Shown here in pieces: positions 44,865 to 57,231 of a stretch of DNA of 64,000 nucleotides (positions are counted from its first letter, which is position 1; each line of letters begins with the position of its first letter). The stretch is from Calvatia gigantea (Eukaryota > Basidiomycota > Agaricomycetes > Agaricales > Lycoperdaceae), in the NCBI GenBank assembly GCA_025093985.1, contig JACAAK010000014.1, forward strand, positions 1,054,001-1,118,000. Reading direction: 5' to 3'. The notes beneath the pieces are model-generated. The model was not told the DNA's origin. It worked only from the letters and a program-made list of their open reading frames with translations, and did not search any database. The translations under genes and the position numbers were made by a program.

Positions 44865-47765
44865 ATGTTGTCCCGCACGACCAGAAACTTATGTGCTAGG
44901 CGTCATATCCTTCGCTCTTACTCGAGCGCTGCTGATTTATCTTACGATGGTGAGACTCGTTCGAGTGTTGCGTTTTCACCCAGAAATTCACTCAGGACGC
45001 CATCCAGTTTGTATAATTGGCGGTGGACATGCAGGCTGTGAGGCCGCTGCTGGTGCCGCTAGGGCAGGAGCACGAACACTTCTCCTTACACAAAAGTTGG
45101 ATACTATTGGTGAACTGTCATGTAATCCTTCAATCGGAGGCGTCGGCAAGGGTACGCTGGTGCGGGAGGTAGACGCTTTAGACGGCGTTATGGGCAGAGT
45201 TTCAGGCAAGTACACCATCTTCGAATGTATCCATTGTAACCTGCCCCTCATCCCTGCTACTTAGATAAGGCTGGTATCCAGTTCCAAATGCTAAACCGCT
45301 CCAAAGGTGCTGCAGTTTGGGTTAGCCAGAGCCAACCGTTCCACGACAAAGCGATCGCTCACACCGTTCCTAGGGACCTAGGGCCCAGATCGACCGAAAA
45401 CTTTACAAACGCCATATGCAAGGCACCCTCCATAATTACCCCGGTTTAGACATCGCTGCCGGAAGTGTTTTCGACCTCGTTTTAGACCGGTCTACCGCTC
45501 AACCGGGTAGGTGGGCGAATGTTACAGGCGTAAGACTAGGTAGGGTTTCTCCATTCTTGTGGCAGCACCCCTTCTGACAAAAACATAATTTCTAGATACG
45601 GGGGATGTCATTAAATGCTCGCAAGTGGTTATTTGCACTGGCACTTTTTTAGGTGGAGAGATACACATTGGTACGCCCCTATTCAACATCACATATCAAA
45701 TTATGCTCATAACATGGCCGCATTCAGGTATGAAACGTTTTCCAGCAGGGCGAATGGGCGAGGATCCTTCGGTTGGGCTGTCTGCATCCCTCAGGGCAGC
45801 CGGTTTCAAGCTCGGTAGACTACAGACTGGTACACCCGCACGATTAGATGGCAACACCGTCAACTTTTCAAACTTGCTGAGACAAGATGGGGATGCCATA
45901 CCCACACCCTTCAGTTTCTTGCATAGAGAGGTGGATAATGCGGTAAGTAGCCTTTGCTGTGGACATTTGATGAAGGTCCCCAATTTGAGGTTTAGAACAA
46001 CCAAATAGCGTGCTATCAAACAGCTACCACCCCCGAAACACACAAAGTTGTCAAGGATAATCTACACCTAAGTTGTCATATCCAAGAAACACGGAAAGGC
46101 AAGTATTGATGAATCTTCTGGTTGTGACCTGTCAGCTGAGCAATGTTGCAGTCCAGGGCCGAGATACTGTCCTTCACTTGAAGCCAAAATTCTAAGGTTT
46201 GGGCACAAGGACCACCACACCATTTGGTTAGAGCCGGAGGGTTATGATTCTGGTAAGGCAGTTCCTTCCGTACGTATTCACGAGGTTGACAGGGTTGCGG
46301 CAGATGTTATATATCCAAACGGCATTTCATGTAGCATGCCAGAGGAGCTGCAAGAGCCAATGATGCGAACTATTCCCGGGCTTGAGAATGTTAAGATGGT
46401 TCGACCTGCATATGGTATTGAATATGACCATGTCGATGCTCGAGAGTTAGGACGTATGCTACCTTGCTACCACTAATCTTGAAATCTGTCTGATACAAGT
46501 TCACAGCAACTTTGGAGACCAAACGCATTCAGGTGCGTATGCTCCCTTTCGGACCGGTGTAACGATGCTGATCCCGACTAGGGATTGTTCCTGGCAGGTC
46601 AAATCAACGGTATGAGCTCTTGATAAAAACAATCGATATCAAAGCTCACTTGTTAATAGGGACGACTGGATACGAGGAGGCTGCTGCGCAAGGGATCGTG
46701 GCGGGGATCAACGCTGGTCTCTCCGCTCGCAACAAACCACCACTGGTTCTGACCCGCGCAGATGGGTATACTGGCGTGATGATTGACGACCTCATTGTTA
46801 AAGGCGCTGAGGAACCCTGTACGTCTGCCTATTTTCACTTACACGAACAGTAACCGAGAAGGGATGCAGACCGTATGTTCACGTCAAGGTCGGAGTACCG
46901 TATGACCATCCGAAGCGATAACGCAGATATGAGATTGACAAAGAAGGGTTTGTAAATGCTCTTGTAATCACAGTTGCATCACGCTAATGGAGTTTGGTGG
47001 ACAGGTAGACATGCGGGTGTGGTTTCTGACGAGCGATGGTCCGCGTTCCAGAAGACAACGGAGGAGATTGAGGATGCCGTTGCGCTGCTGAAATCTGTTG
47101 CTATGAGTCCGCAGGTACGGCAGTTAACCATGCTTCTTCCAAGTGTCACTTACTTTCGTACTGTAGAAATGGAATTCATATGGTTTCACGGTGCAGAAGG
47201 ACGGCGTGGTGCGAAGGTGTGTACATATTACTGTTGGAAAGCCTTCTTAACTGAAATAAAGACTATAGCGCGTACGAGATGCTGAGATATCCAGGTGTCA
47301 CTTCGGCAGGGCTGACCCCCGTAGTTGAGCAATTGGGGAAAATGGATCCTCAAGTTCTTGCCCGAGTGGATATCGACGGTTTGTGTTTCGTTATCCATTT
47401 TTTTCGGTCAAGCTGACACCAACTTTTTAGGCCGCTACAGCGCGCATCTTCTACGCCAAGAAGCTGATCTCCGCATTTTCATGGAGGATGAATCTCTACT
47501 TCTTGACCCTCAGATGGACTACTCGCAAGTGGCAGGATTGAGTTCTGAAGTGAAAGAACGACTGTTTGCTGTGCGCCCAACGACAATTGTACGTAGAGAG
47601 CCTTACCCCAATGTGACCATTCAGGTGAATTAACTTCTTCTCTAGGGGGCCTGCGAAACGCATGGAGGGCATGACACCCACTTCGATCGTTTATTTGCTG
47701 AGACACGCGAAGAGGACGTGGAACCCGGAGAAGATGATTACCTTTGCAGCTGGCGCTGGTACTAG
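44865..47765 (+). CDS. MTO1/GidA-type mitochondrial tRNA-modifying enzyme
   Basis: Eighteen exons from ATG 44865. MTO1, with MSS1, installs the 5-carboxymethylaminomethyl-type modification on wobble uridine of mitochondrial tRNAs, using FAD. The first residues ([20 protein letters not shown]) look like a mitochondrial presequence. The FAD site is [14 protein letters not shown]. Other MTO1/GidA landmarks are [98 protein letters not shown] and [11 protein letters not shown]. Introns 2 (45206-45264) and 7 (46099-46156) have GC donors. In the last exon an extra G in a run (47645-47649) shifts the frame: as sequenced it ends at 47765, while the neighbouring frame continues the family's C-terminus ([19 protein letters not shown]) to a stop at 47800-47802. 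Confidence 0.92.
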
Positions 47766-48482
47766 GATTACCGGTGCTGGGGGTGCGATTGCAACGTCGT
47801 AAAGATGAATCAATCTGCTTTGATCGCGGATCTAGACCACCCCCAGGATCGGGTTCGTCAGGTCGCCTTTCTTACACACATCCCTACCGTCATAACAAGA
47901 ACACAAGGCACTCGCGTACACAACAAATGTGCTACTCGGCCCTTTTTCCAAAGTCACGCATAGCGCCTTCCCTTTTCATACATCTCTTCCATAAGGGAGC
48001 GAATCAAGCAGTTACCAATAGTAACATCACCGACCCCTTTGGGGTTCATTCATGAAAGTAACCTAGATCGTGGAATCGTAACCATAGAACACTCGCTCGA
48101 TGTTTAGTACCCAGTTGGACCACTTCGACTCCGATTAACGACCCGCGCGAATCCGAAACGTCAAGTGTCATATACAAAGTTTATTCATCTAACACAATCA
48201 CCCCTCAGTTCATATCGTTCAGCCACTTGCTTCGACTGGCACAATGTATCCCCAATCGCATATCTCTTATCACGGAAATACAATGCCAACAGTTAATGGT
48301 CTAAACTTTGAAACCAAATTCAGGAGCTCCTGAGATCAGCACGGAAGCAGATTGTGTAAATTCATTCCAGCTCCTCAAGTGGATCTACCTGGTTCTTGAT
48401 TACGGAGCACTACTTTGAAATGGCACAAAGGCCTGACGGCCATTGCAGGAAGCGCCCCTCCCGGAAGTTGTCAACAGAACAA

Positions 48483-48530
48483 ACGTTTAGCGGGCTAAGG
48501 GCTCACACGTTTAGCGGGCTAAGGGCTCAC
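48483..48530 (+). repeat. 24-bp perfect tandem duplication
   Basis: Two exact adjacent copies of a 24-bp unit starting ACGTTTAGCGGGCTAAGG (48483-48506 and 48507-48530). The unit length is a multiple of three, but the surrounding open frame (48396-48653) shows no family resemblance, so coding use is doubtful. Confidence 0.85.
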
Positions 48531-49019
48531 ATCCCGCCCATGGATGAAACATCCAAAAAAACTTCCACCGCACAGTTAGTGATCCAAGCTTTGGAACCTT
48601 CAACCTTCCATTCCTTGTGGCGGATAGATTTCGATAATCCATTCCATGAATAAAGATATGGACTTGACAAACTACGGATAAATGTCTAGTAGTCTACTTT
48701 TTCAACCGAACCAAAAGTTCAACTCAAAGAGAGTTCACAAGCTACCAACAACCAACATGAGCACAATTAGTCACAAACACAATACGTACTACCACCATCA
48801 GCATCAATAACTTCACAACCTTCAGAGCCGGAGCACAAACAGAACCATCCAGGAATCCCTCCAAAACCCACATCCACTTGACAAAGCAAGCAAGTAAAAA
48901 CAGCAAACAAGGGTGATTATCAAAGAGCATAAGTTCATATAATTTTGGAGTTGGCATATGCATGGGTCATAAAATGGAAAATGGAACGGGTATCAGAAGC
49001 ATATGCCATAATGTTGGGA

Positions 49020-49300
49020 CGTGCTTGACGCCCCGAATGAAGGAAAACGGGGAAGGGGGAGAAATAAAAGAACCGGACAGTGGGTGGAGGTGGAGGCTGT
49101 GAAAGAGTAAAGGTTGGGGTAGGGAAGAGTGAAAAGAAGGGGGGGCGGAAATGAGAACAAAAGAAAGGGGGAAGGAGAACGCGGAGCAAATCAAGCAGAA
49201 CAGAAGAAGAACAGGGGGGGGCACAGGAGCAAGCAGAAAAAAAGATACGAAAAGATCCAAGGCTACAGGTGGGGGAAGAGAGATAATCAGTCGAGAAACC
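49020..49300. repeat. Polypurine/polypyrimidine tract
   Basis: The plus strand is overwhelmingly A and G for about 280 bp, with G runs of up to seven or eight (for example near 49140 and 49215). The opposite strand reads as a Leu/Ser/Pro/Phe-rich open frame that is a compositional artefact. Such tracts can form triplex or quadruplex structures. Confidence 0.7.
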
Positions 49301-49777
49301 TTATGCATGGGAACGAGGTTCCGACACCGGCCCCCATCTCAGTATCGTTAGTCACAATTTCGATGCTCGCAATGATCAGACGCTTGTGATTCTGGAATGG
49401 GGAAGGAATGTGTTACTTGTGCAATACCCTAAGGGCTCGCCACTGAGGAGAAATACGGCTCACTGTCCAAAGTTGACCAGATTATTCTAAATGATCTTTC
49501 ATTGTTGTCAAAGTCATAACTACCATGTAATTCCACACTGCTTCAGACGCCTCCTCCCTATTACCATGAGCTGAACGCTATTCATGCGCTTCTGGCCGTG
49601 GCTTCATTAAGCACCGTGAGGGTGATTGCGTTATCTACTTGGGGGAGAAGCCATTTTCTCGACCAGAACTCAAAGTCATGCCATGAGGCTCTCAATCTTT
49701 TGATAGGGCGAAATCGGCATCAAACCATGTTATTGATCATAGCATTATCCGGGTACACATTACAAGAGCCATAGTAC

Positions 49778-52103
49778 TTAGTTCTCTAGGTCGAGCTGTG
49801 AGTGTGGTGGGGCTTTGGAGAGATTCAATCGTTCTTCATCGGCATCTATGAATCTCTGGGGTCTCTTGACTTGTGTGGCTTCTTTATTCCTGAAGACGAA
49901 AATCATGTTCTTGTTCTCGCGGTATAGCCTGTCAATGTCTTCCAGATGACGGTTAGCAGTCTCTGGGTAGACAAGCCAAATGAGCTAGCGGAATCGAGGA
50001 TCAGTCAAGGTACTATGCATAGGGGAGGCTGCGAAACCCACCGGGACAAAAACTGCGTTGAAGACCACCCAGATAAGATAGAATCTCCAACCGAGATTAG
50101 CAATGCCCAGAGGTGTAATCTGGACGACAATGTAGTTGGATATCCTTTTAATATTAATCAGTTGCGGTCATCGTAGGGGTAATGGCTTGGTCGAACCAAT
50201 TAGACGCAGTTCCTAAAGCAGCGCCCTTTGTCCTCATAGAAAGACTATTGATCTCAGTGGGATATAGCCAGGGAACTCCCTAAGGTCCACGTCATATTAC
50301 TAGAGGCACTGAAGAGATGGATACACTCACCTGCCAGCAAATCCCGAAAAACACGTAATAGAAAAAGAAGAATGCCGTAGCGCCAGCACCGAACCTCGCA
50401 CCCAGGACTGGATCGTTCGCTTTGGAAAGCAAAGCCGCGATGAAGATGTAGCAGACACATTGGCCGGCGGCACCCCACATCATAAGCTTTCTGCGGCCGG
50501 CGGTTTCGATGAGAAGGAGGCCGAAGAAGGAGAAGAAAAGGTAGGATACGGAGTTGCATGCTGCGAGGAGGCGGGAGAGGTTGTTTGAGAGACCGACGGA
50601 ATTCTGAAGTACGAGGGGAAGACTGTGCAAGAAATAAGTGACCTGAGAAGTCTACTCGCGGACAGAACTCACTAATAACTCGTGACGTTAATTCCTACGA
50701 GCTGTTGCATCCATTGAGTACCTACATAGCATCATAAGTGTTATTTTTCAGGACAGAACCGATAAAAGGGAACACACCTGCACCAAGAATTAACCTCTGC
50801 ATCATACCAGTGTTTCCCGTGTTTCCCCTCATGATATCTCTCCAACTCGGTGCGGTCTCCTTCTCAATCCTTACAGCCTCCAGAATTTCGTCTCTTTGCG
50901 TTATAATGAATTCGTCTTTAGCACTCGCATGCTTGCCCTCCAAAGCGACCAATACATCAACACCCTGTTCTTCAAATCCGTGAGCGAGAAGCCATCGGGG
51001 ACTCTCTGGCAACCATGGGACGGTGCTGATGAGAATGATAGAGAAGATGAGCTGGAACGCGATAGGGAATCGCCACGAGAGGCTACCCCCGATGAAGCTG
51101 AAGCCGTAGGTCATCCAGTTACTGAGCGAAAATCCTGCGATGTTCATACTAAAGCAAGTCAGTTCAAGTGCATTGATAAATGAGGGCCGGTGCATACATC
51201 ATCTCAAAGCAAACCAATTTCCCCCGCCATGTTGGCTTTGACGTCTCGCTTTGCCAGACTGGAGCAGTGGACGTGTTGATACTGAGAATACTTAAGGTCA
51301 GTTATCTTGCCAAGGCTTCCGGGTTTAAGCAAAGATAGAAACAACGGACCCATTTCCAAAACCTACAGTAGGGGGACTAAAGTCAGGGAGGGCCGTGGTC
51401 ACGAATAGTAGGGGCGAACTTGCCTGTTATCAGTCGCGCCACGATCATTTGTGCAACAGAGAAGGAGCAAGTCTGGATAACAGCCCCGATGGACATGATT
51501 ATAACGCCAAAGATAAATGTTCGCTTTCTTCCATATCGTTCACCTGGAGACTCGAGATTACAGCCTGTGGAGGTGCTGCTGATTTAACGTACCAAACAAA
51601 AATGTTGATACAGCTCCGAAGAAACTGGATTACCCCAAATGTTATTTCATATTATTAGCGCAAGTATTTTTGGGATCTGAACTTACCACCCTATGTCATA
51701 CAGTGACACTATGGTTCCCTGTAAGTTGGGGTCTGGATTACCCATGGTTTTGAGGAAATCTTGAGTTACGATAATGCCACCAAATACTCCTTGATCATAA
51801 CCTGGGTCGAGCAGCCATTAGAAAGTAATAGACATCGGTCAATACCTGGGAGGACTCACCAAAAAGGGCCATAGCTGTCGTGCAAGCAACGGTGACCCAG
51901 ATATTGAGCTGGGTTCCAGTCATGCCGAAGTAAGGTTGCTTCCCGGCTTTCCTCGGTTCCCCTCGTGGAGTTACACCATCTTGAGGGCTCTGCTCTTGGT
52001 GAGAGCTGTCATTGGATTTTTCAAAGCTCATAAGAAATTCGTGTTTGGCCGGCGAGGAAGGTCTGGGACAGGAGATGTGTGAAGACGAAGTAGGGATAGT
52101 CAC
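49778..52103 (-). CDS. MFS sugar transporter (sugar porter family)
   Basis: A plasma-membrane 12-helix transporter read from the minus strand in about ten exons. It begins with a hydrophilic N-terminus, then NIWVTVACTTAMALFGYDQG as helix 1. Sugar-porter signatures follow: ERYGRKRTF after helix 2, ARLITGIGNG, PESPRWLLAHG in the central loop, TQWMQQLVGIN at helix 7, ETAGRRKLMMWG in the helix 8-9 loop, VPWLYPTEINSLSMR at helix 10 and YPETANRHLEDIDRLY at the end. The last splices were checked in phase (ASNW|ISNYIVVQITP and FVP|LIWLVYPET). The substrate is probably a hexose or other mono- or disaccharide. ATG 52103 is the first ATG after the TATA box; ATG 52031 (MSFEKSND) is an equally plausible start. 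Confidence 0.93.
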
Positions 52104-52150
52104 CTAGCTCTAGCTTGGGCTATCTCAGCTTCGTCTCGTGCCAACCTCCG

Positions 52151-52158
52151 GTATATAT
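52151..52158 (-). promoter_or_regulatory. TATA box of the sugar transporter gene
   Basis: TATATATA on the plus strand reads TATATATA on the minus strand, about 50 bp upstream of ATG 52103 and about 120 bp upstream of ATG 52031. The position suits a core promoter for the transporter. Confidence 0.5.
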
Positions 52159-53015
52159 AAGAAGAATCCGAAGCAACCATTGGTGATTATGATGTCGCTG
52201 TGCTCCAATGGCGTTCCATTGATCAGTGCTTCTCGGGATGAGGATTTCCACACACGTCGTGGTCCACAATGTCTATAACCCCTTTGGTAGAGTGGCCCAA
52301 GGATATCGCGAAGGACTGGTAAACGAAGCTGAGTATGACAAGAGGTGTGATCTGCTATAAATTTCCGGGGTAAGAAGAACTTACATCTTCCATTTGGGGT
52401 TTTTAAGTAATTGGAATTTACTCACTTGGAGGCTCGCTTGAGGGAAGACAGATACCAAGCTTCGTCTCAACATTCCACACGAGGTTTTAAAGAACGCTGC
52501 AAGGTCCGGAGTTATTGCGCTCAGGTGACTGAAAACCCTGAAGCTAAAGCACTGATCTTTCGCACATCTGTCGGTAATACAGATTAATACATTTGAGTGC
52601 GCTTAACAGTAATCCGGAGTCGAAGCAGTTTCTGCACCGGCACGGTGTCCGCAATTATAGCCGGTTATTTAATATTTAGGTTTTACCAAAATGGTTTTCA
52701 ATCGGGTCGGTGTGGAACCATAATTATCATTCAGTTATTTTTCACCAATCCCAACAAGCGGGCGATAGCAATCATGTACATATGTGAAGGACCAAGAAAA
52801 GAGGGCAAAGACAAGAGGATTGTATGGGTTGGTGAGCGGATTGCGCTCAGATATAAGGAGCTCGAAGGATAGATAGGTTGGATATTTCTAAAGGTATGCC
52901 ACAAAGAAAACAATGAATGATGGGTGGGATCGAGTCCGCAAGAATAAGATAGCATGCATGCAGTGAAAACGGGAGAAAGAAAGAGATCCAAGAAAAAAGA
53001 AAAGACAGATAATTT
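52159..53015. other. Intergenic, no gene seen
   Basis: Holds the upstream region of the sugar transporter and the 3' region of the disordered-protein gene. No motif-bearing frame was found. Confidence 0.5.
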
Positions 53016-56000
53016 CTACCGGCCCAAACCTGAACCAGCAGGAACCTTCCGCGCTCCGACACCAATCGTCCTCTTCATCATAAACTCCTCATACTCCTGC
53101 CTTGCGGCTGCCGCCGCTCGTTTACTCTCCGCCACAAACTCCTCAGGCAACTTCGGTACTGGCGGCACAGCTGGAATACGTTCTCCCCGTTCATCCAACA
53201 TTTCCTCAACGTGTCGGAGGAACCGTTGCCGTGCATCCCCGCTTTTCTCTGTATCAAGGAAGCTAGCGCGACTGTATATGCTTCCACTCCATCTACTGCT
53301 CCGCGCGGCTTTTCCACCGTGTCCGTGTCCGCTGTTACTCGACGTGTCCTGGTCGTTGTCCTCGTCGGATAGATATAGTGTAGACCTTCGTCGGCGAGAA
53401 CGGCGATTGGAGTGAATCTCGTCATCAGGATAATACGACGCATCTTCCAGATCATCATCATCATCGGCATACACGTCCCCATCAGCCTCATTAGGTTTCC
53501 TCGAAGAGGGGACGGAAAGCCCAGCAGCTTTTTCATTGTTGCCCTCGCCGCGCCCATGTCCATAGTACTCCTCAATCAAAAAGCTGTCGTACTTCCCACT
53601 CCCACTCCCACTTCCACTCACTGCGCTCAACCTATCACCATTCACTGGGACATTCAATCCAGACGAGGGCGACGGTGATACAGGCACATTCGCACTTCCG
53701 CTGGACAAGGTAGGACCTCCATTCCCTTGGAAAGCCTCAAAGCTCCTTCTCGTAGCAATGACACCTTCCGCTACTTCCCGATACTTCATCTCCTCCCTCA
53801 TCTCAGTCATCAATCCTCGACTCTCTAAACCTCGCAAGCACCCCTCGGAAGTCTTCCATCCCATCATCATCGTACTCCTCGTCATTATTGTGACCATTTG
53901 TGTCAACCTCATCATTGTCCCAGTCGAGCCTTGGGGATTTCGCGCGTGGAGGGAAGGCCGTGTTGTTATTGACGGAGAGACCACCTTTATTATGGTTGAG
54001 GTTGCTAGACAGGGGGAGGACGGGGAATGGTGATTCTCTTCCTCGTATACTTCCACCCCGGCTGACACTGGGCGTATGAATGACAGGGACGTTTGATGTT
54101 CCACTTGCATTGGCACCAACATCACCAGCATTGGTACTGGGAGGGCTGCCAGTGGGAGCGGGGAACCCGTCCTGCTGGCTTAACCGCCTCTGCACCTTCG
54201 CCCTCAACGCGCTCGCAGCCGCAGATGAAGGGTTGAAACTCGTAGGAGGCGCACTCGCACCATTCGTCCTTCGTACCACCCTGAGAAGTCTTGGGGGAGT
54301 TGACATTATAGTGCGGCGACGTCACTAACAGAGGTGACGGCAAAGGCGACCCAGTTGAAACTGCAATACCCACGTTCACGCTCAGGTGCCCATTCATGCT
54401 GCCGCTACCAGGGGTACTGGTGCCAGGAACGCTGGGCAGAGGACTAAGGGGCGGTGGAGTAGGTGGTGGTACATCATAGTACGCAAGTACGTTTGGCGGC
54501 CCGGGAAGGGGTGAATGTCTGCCTGAAGGTGGTGATCCCATATCCATACCCCGAGGCATAGGGGAGGTACGGCCTGAAAGGGGGGGAGGGGCCGAGTGTG
54601 GCATTGGGATAGGAGATGTTCGACCGCTCACGGGGGATGTGGGTCTACCGATACGAAGAGTAGACATAGAAATTTGCCTCAATAGGCCGCCTTGTGTTTG
54701 AGCTTGCTGATGCGAGACTGGGGGATGTGTTGGTGACCGAGGACGAATGCCGAGAGAAACATCAACAGGTAAGTTGTCGGGTCTCGGACAATGTGGTGTG
54801 CCCGGTACAACCAAAGACGGGGAAGGTGAGGCTGGGTTTGAAGTGGAAGGCGTAATTACCACCTCCGGGGCACCCGCACTAGCGGTAGCACGGGTATCAG
54901 GTCGAACACGAGTCAAAGGCAAGGAAATCATTGGTTTCTTCCCCGCTGTCTCCTCCTTGAATTTCTCCTTCTCTCTCTCTTTCTCTCTCTTCCGCTCTTT
55001 CTCTTCACGTTTTCTCTCCCTCTCTTTCTCCTTCTCGAAACCATCACCACTCGATATACTACCCCTTCTTCCAGGAGTACCAAGGAATGGCAATACACGC
55101 TTCTTACTTGGTGTTTGTGGGTATGTGGAACTGGGGAGCAAACTGAGCACATCATTGTTGGAGGATTCACGGCTGGTGATGCCTTTCAACGGCATACCCG
55201 AACCGTTGGTAAAGTGAGAGTGTGATTGAGATGTTGAGATGGATGTTGCCAACGACGTCCGCGCCGCCGTGGTAGAATGAGAATGTGTGTTGGTAGTGGT
55301 AGATGATTGGACACTTATTGTAGTACCTGCAGAAGTCGGCCGGTCAGGGAACATAGGAGATGGGGGGAAGGATACTGGCGGTCTCGAGATGGACGTCTGG
55401 GGTTGTGCCGAATGAGGTGATAGACCGGGATGTGTAGGTATCGTAGTGGGGGTAAAGGTAGGTGATGGAGTTATAATGGGCAGTGCAGGGGTTCCCGGCT
55501 GCGCAGGTTGGGAAGTCGAAAACATATCGCTTGACAAACCAAGGCCGAGGTCAATCCCTAGCCGAGACCCACCAGGAACTGATGGTCCTTCAAGGGCAAT
55601 CATTGGGGCACCAGTTTTCTTATTCAAAGTCGTCGCGAACCGCTCCGCGATAGGCAACGGCAATGCGGGCGGCTTTTCCCTTGTGGCTTCCAACGATTTC
55701 TGTTTCTTCAGATCCCCTTTTGAACCCTTGTTCCCAAGCCTAAAAAACAAACTTTTTGGCTTTTTCAAGTCACCGTCGTCTTCCGCAGAGCTCTTCTTCC
55801 CCCACCTCTTCTTCGACTTCCTTCCACCATCCGTCTCATAACCCATCTGTTCCAAAGGTGATGCTGGGGCGGAATTGAATTTGGATGAAGGTTTAACAAG
55901 GGATATTGCCCGTCTCCGAGCTTCCCCGGTCTCTACCGCGGTTTCTGAAGCCCCATCTGGTATCGTCAGGAAACTAGAGCTTGAACTAGGAAGAGGGACA

Positions 56001-57231
56001 GATAGTATCGGAACGGGAGGTATGCTTCCGGCATCTTTGTTTTTATCTTTATCCTTCTTCTCTTTCTTCTTGTCCTTTTTCCGCTTCGCGTCGCTGAGCA
56101 TCCCTGCATCGCTATCATAACCGTCCTTGTTCGGATTCCTCTTCTTTTTGAGCTTGGAAGGTGTTGTGGGTCTAGGAGGAGCGTTTGCAGCATCCGTTAT
56201 ATGGGGTATGAGCGAATTAGACTCGGAGGATACCGCAAACGGAACGGTATTGACATGCGGAAAGTGAAGGTTGTTAAAATTAGGGGTCAAGTTGTTCAGG
56301 CTGTGATTCAAGTTGCTCGAGTGGTTTTGCGAAGACGGGGATGAAGGTGTCAGCGGATACCGGCCGGACCGCGGAGAAGAAGCTGGTGATTCTTCAGAGT
56401 TTGTCAAGCCCGGGTTACTGGATATTTGGTCCTAAAATGACGTTGGAGCAAAGGCAATTAGTCAGTGTGTCAATTAGGGCATCGAGCAGATGAGGCTAGA
56501 AGTAACAAAGAAAAAAGAAGTTGGGACGAAACTTTGATTCCGGGACAAGAGCGGGTCGAGTCTCGACCTGGGTTACATACAGCCCTTCGTTCAAATTAGG
56601 GGTGGGCATGTCCAAAGTGATCAGGAAGGAATTACGAAGGGGTAGGGAAAGGGGCAGGGGTTGCCTGATAGGCCTCTGCCAGTTTCTGCCTCCAAGTTTT
56701 TCCACTCCACAATGATCCCAGGGGAAGATGAACGTGGGTAATAACACGCTATCAAACGCGGGAGAAAAAATGGGCGGGATAACGAAATGAGAGGAGACAA
56801 AGTGGGCGGTAGGGCAGGGTTACGAATCTCGAATAGTGGGAGGACAATTTCCTGAACCCGTCCCAAATTCCTGGCGGCCCAAAAGCAACAACGCCAGGGA
56901 AGTTGCAGTGGATTGCCCCAACAAAAAATGCAGAAAAGAAATGTAGAAAAGAAATCTGGTGCATAGAACCCAAATCATGGAGACAAGAAGCGAAAGCAAT
57001 TCTTCATATGTGAAGGAACCGGTGAATACACACCTCATCTTCCTCCTTGAGCGTGTTGTTGAATATCCAGTCAGCAACAGCAGGATTGGCGCCAAGCCCT
57101 AGCTGAAGAGCAGCATCAAGGACAGAGGCTCTAACGGCACTGGACTCGCGAGCAGCCCCCGGGGTTTTTGGTTTCTGTGGTCGAGGCCTTGCACGAAGAA
57201 CGGGGTTATCACCATTGGTATATGGCATCAT
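53016..57231 (-). CDS. Large intrinsically disordered protein, unknown function
   Basis: The model has exon 1 57231-57034, exon 2 56432-54330, exon 3 from 54280, and a terminal part ending at 53016. That is roughly 1,200 residues. The N-terminus has a short helical segment (SVLDAALQLGLGANPAVADW). The rest is low complexity, rich in Ser, Pro, Thr and Lys. It has basic runs (KRKKDKKKEKKDKDKNKD), repeated SGRTSPIP-type motifs and a C-terminal helix (QEYEEFMMKR). The exon 2-3 splice is in phase (PLPSPL|VVRRTNG). Near 53815-53870 the coding frame changes from FRGVLARFRESRID to EMREEMKYREVAEGV without a convincing intron, so there is either a weak-donor intron or a one-base shift. The 601-bp first intron is long. 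I do not recognise a family; a scaffold or cytoskeletal role would be a guess. Confidence 0.65.

Larger units (their letters stand above)
47803..49777. other. Intergenic with purine-rich tract, no gene seen
   Basis: Lies between the MTO1 and sugar transporter 3' ends. It contains a 24-bp tandem duplication (48483-48530) and a strongly purine-rich plus strand from about 49020 to 49300. The open frames here follow base composition rather than protein motifs. Confidence 0.5.

Noticed and set aside
48967..49308. Minus-strand open frame of 113 codons rich in Leu, Ser, Pro and Phe
   Set aside because: It is the complement of the polypurine tract. Composition alone keeps it open, and it shows no membrane-protein or secreted-protein pattern beyond that.
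34276..53015. A secondary-metabolite or nutrient-use gene cluster around the transcription factor, Rieske protein and sugar transporter
   Set aside because: Housekeeping MTO1 and an F-box gene lie between them, no backbone biosynthetic enzyme is present, and nothing in the sequence links their regulation.
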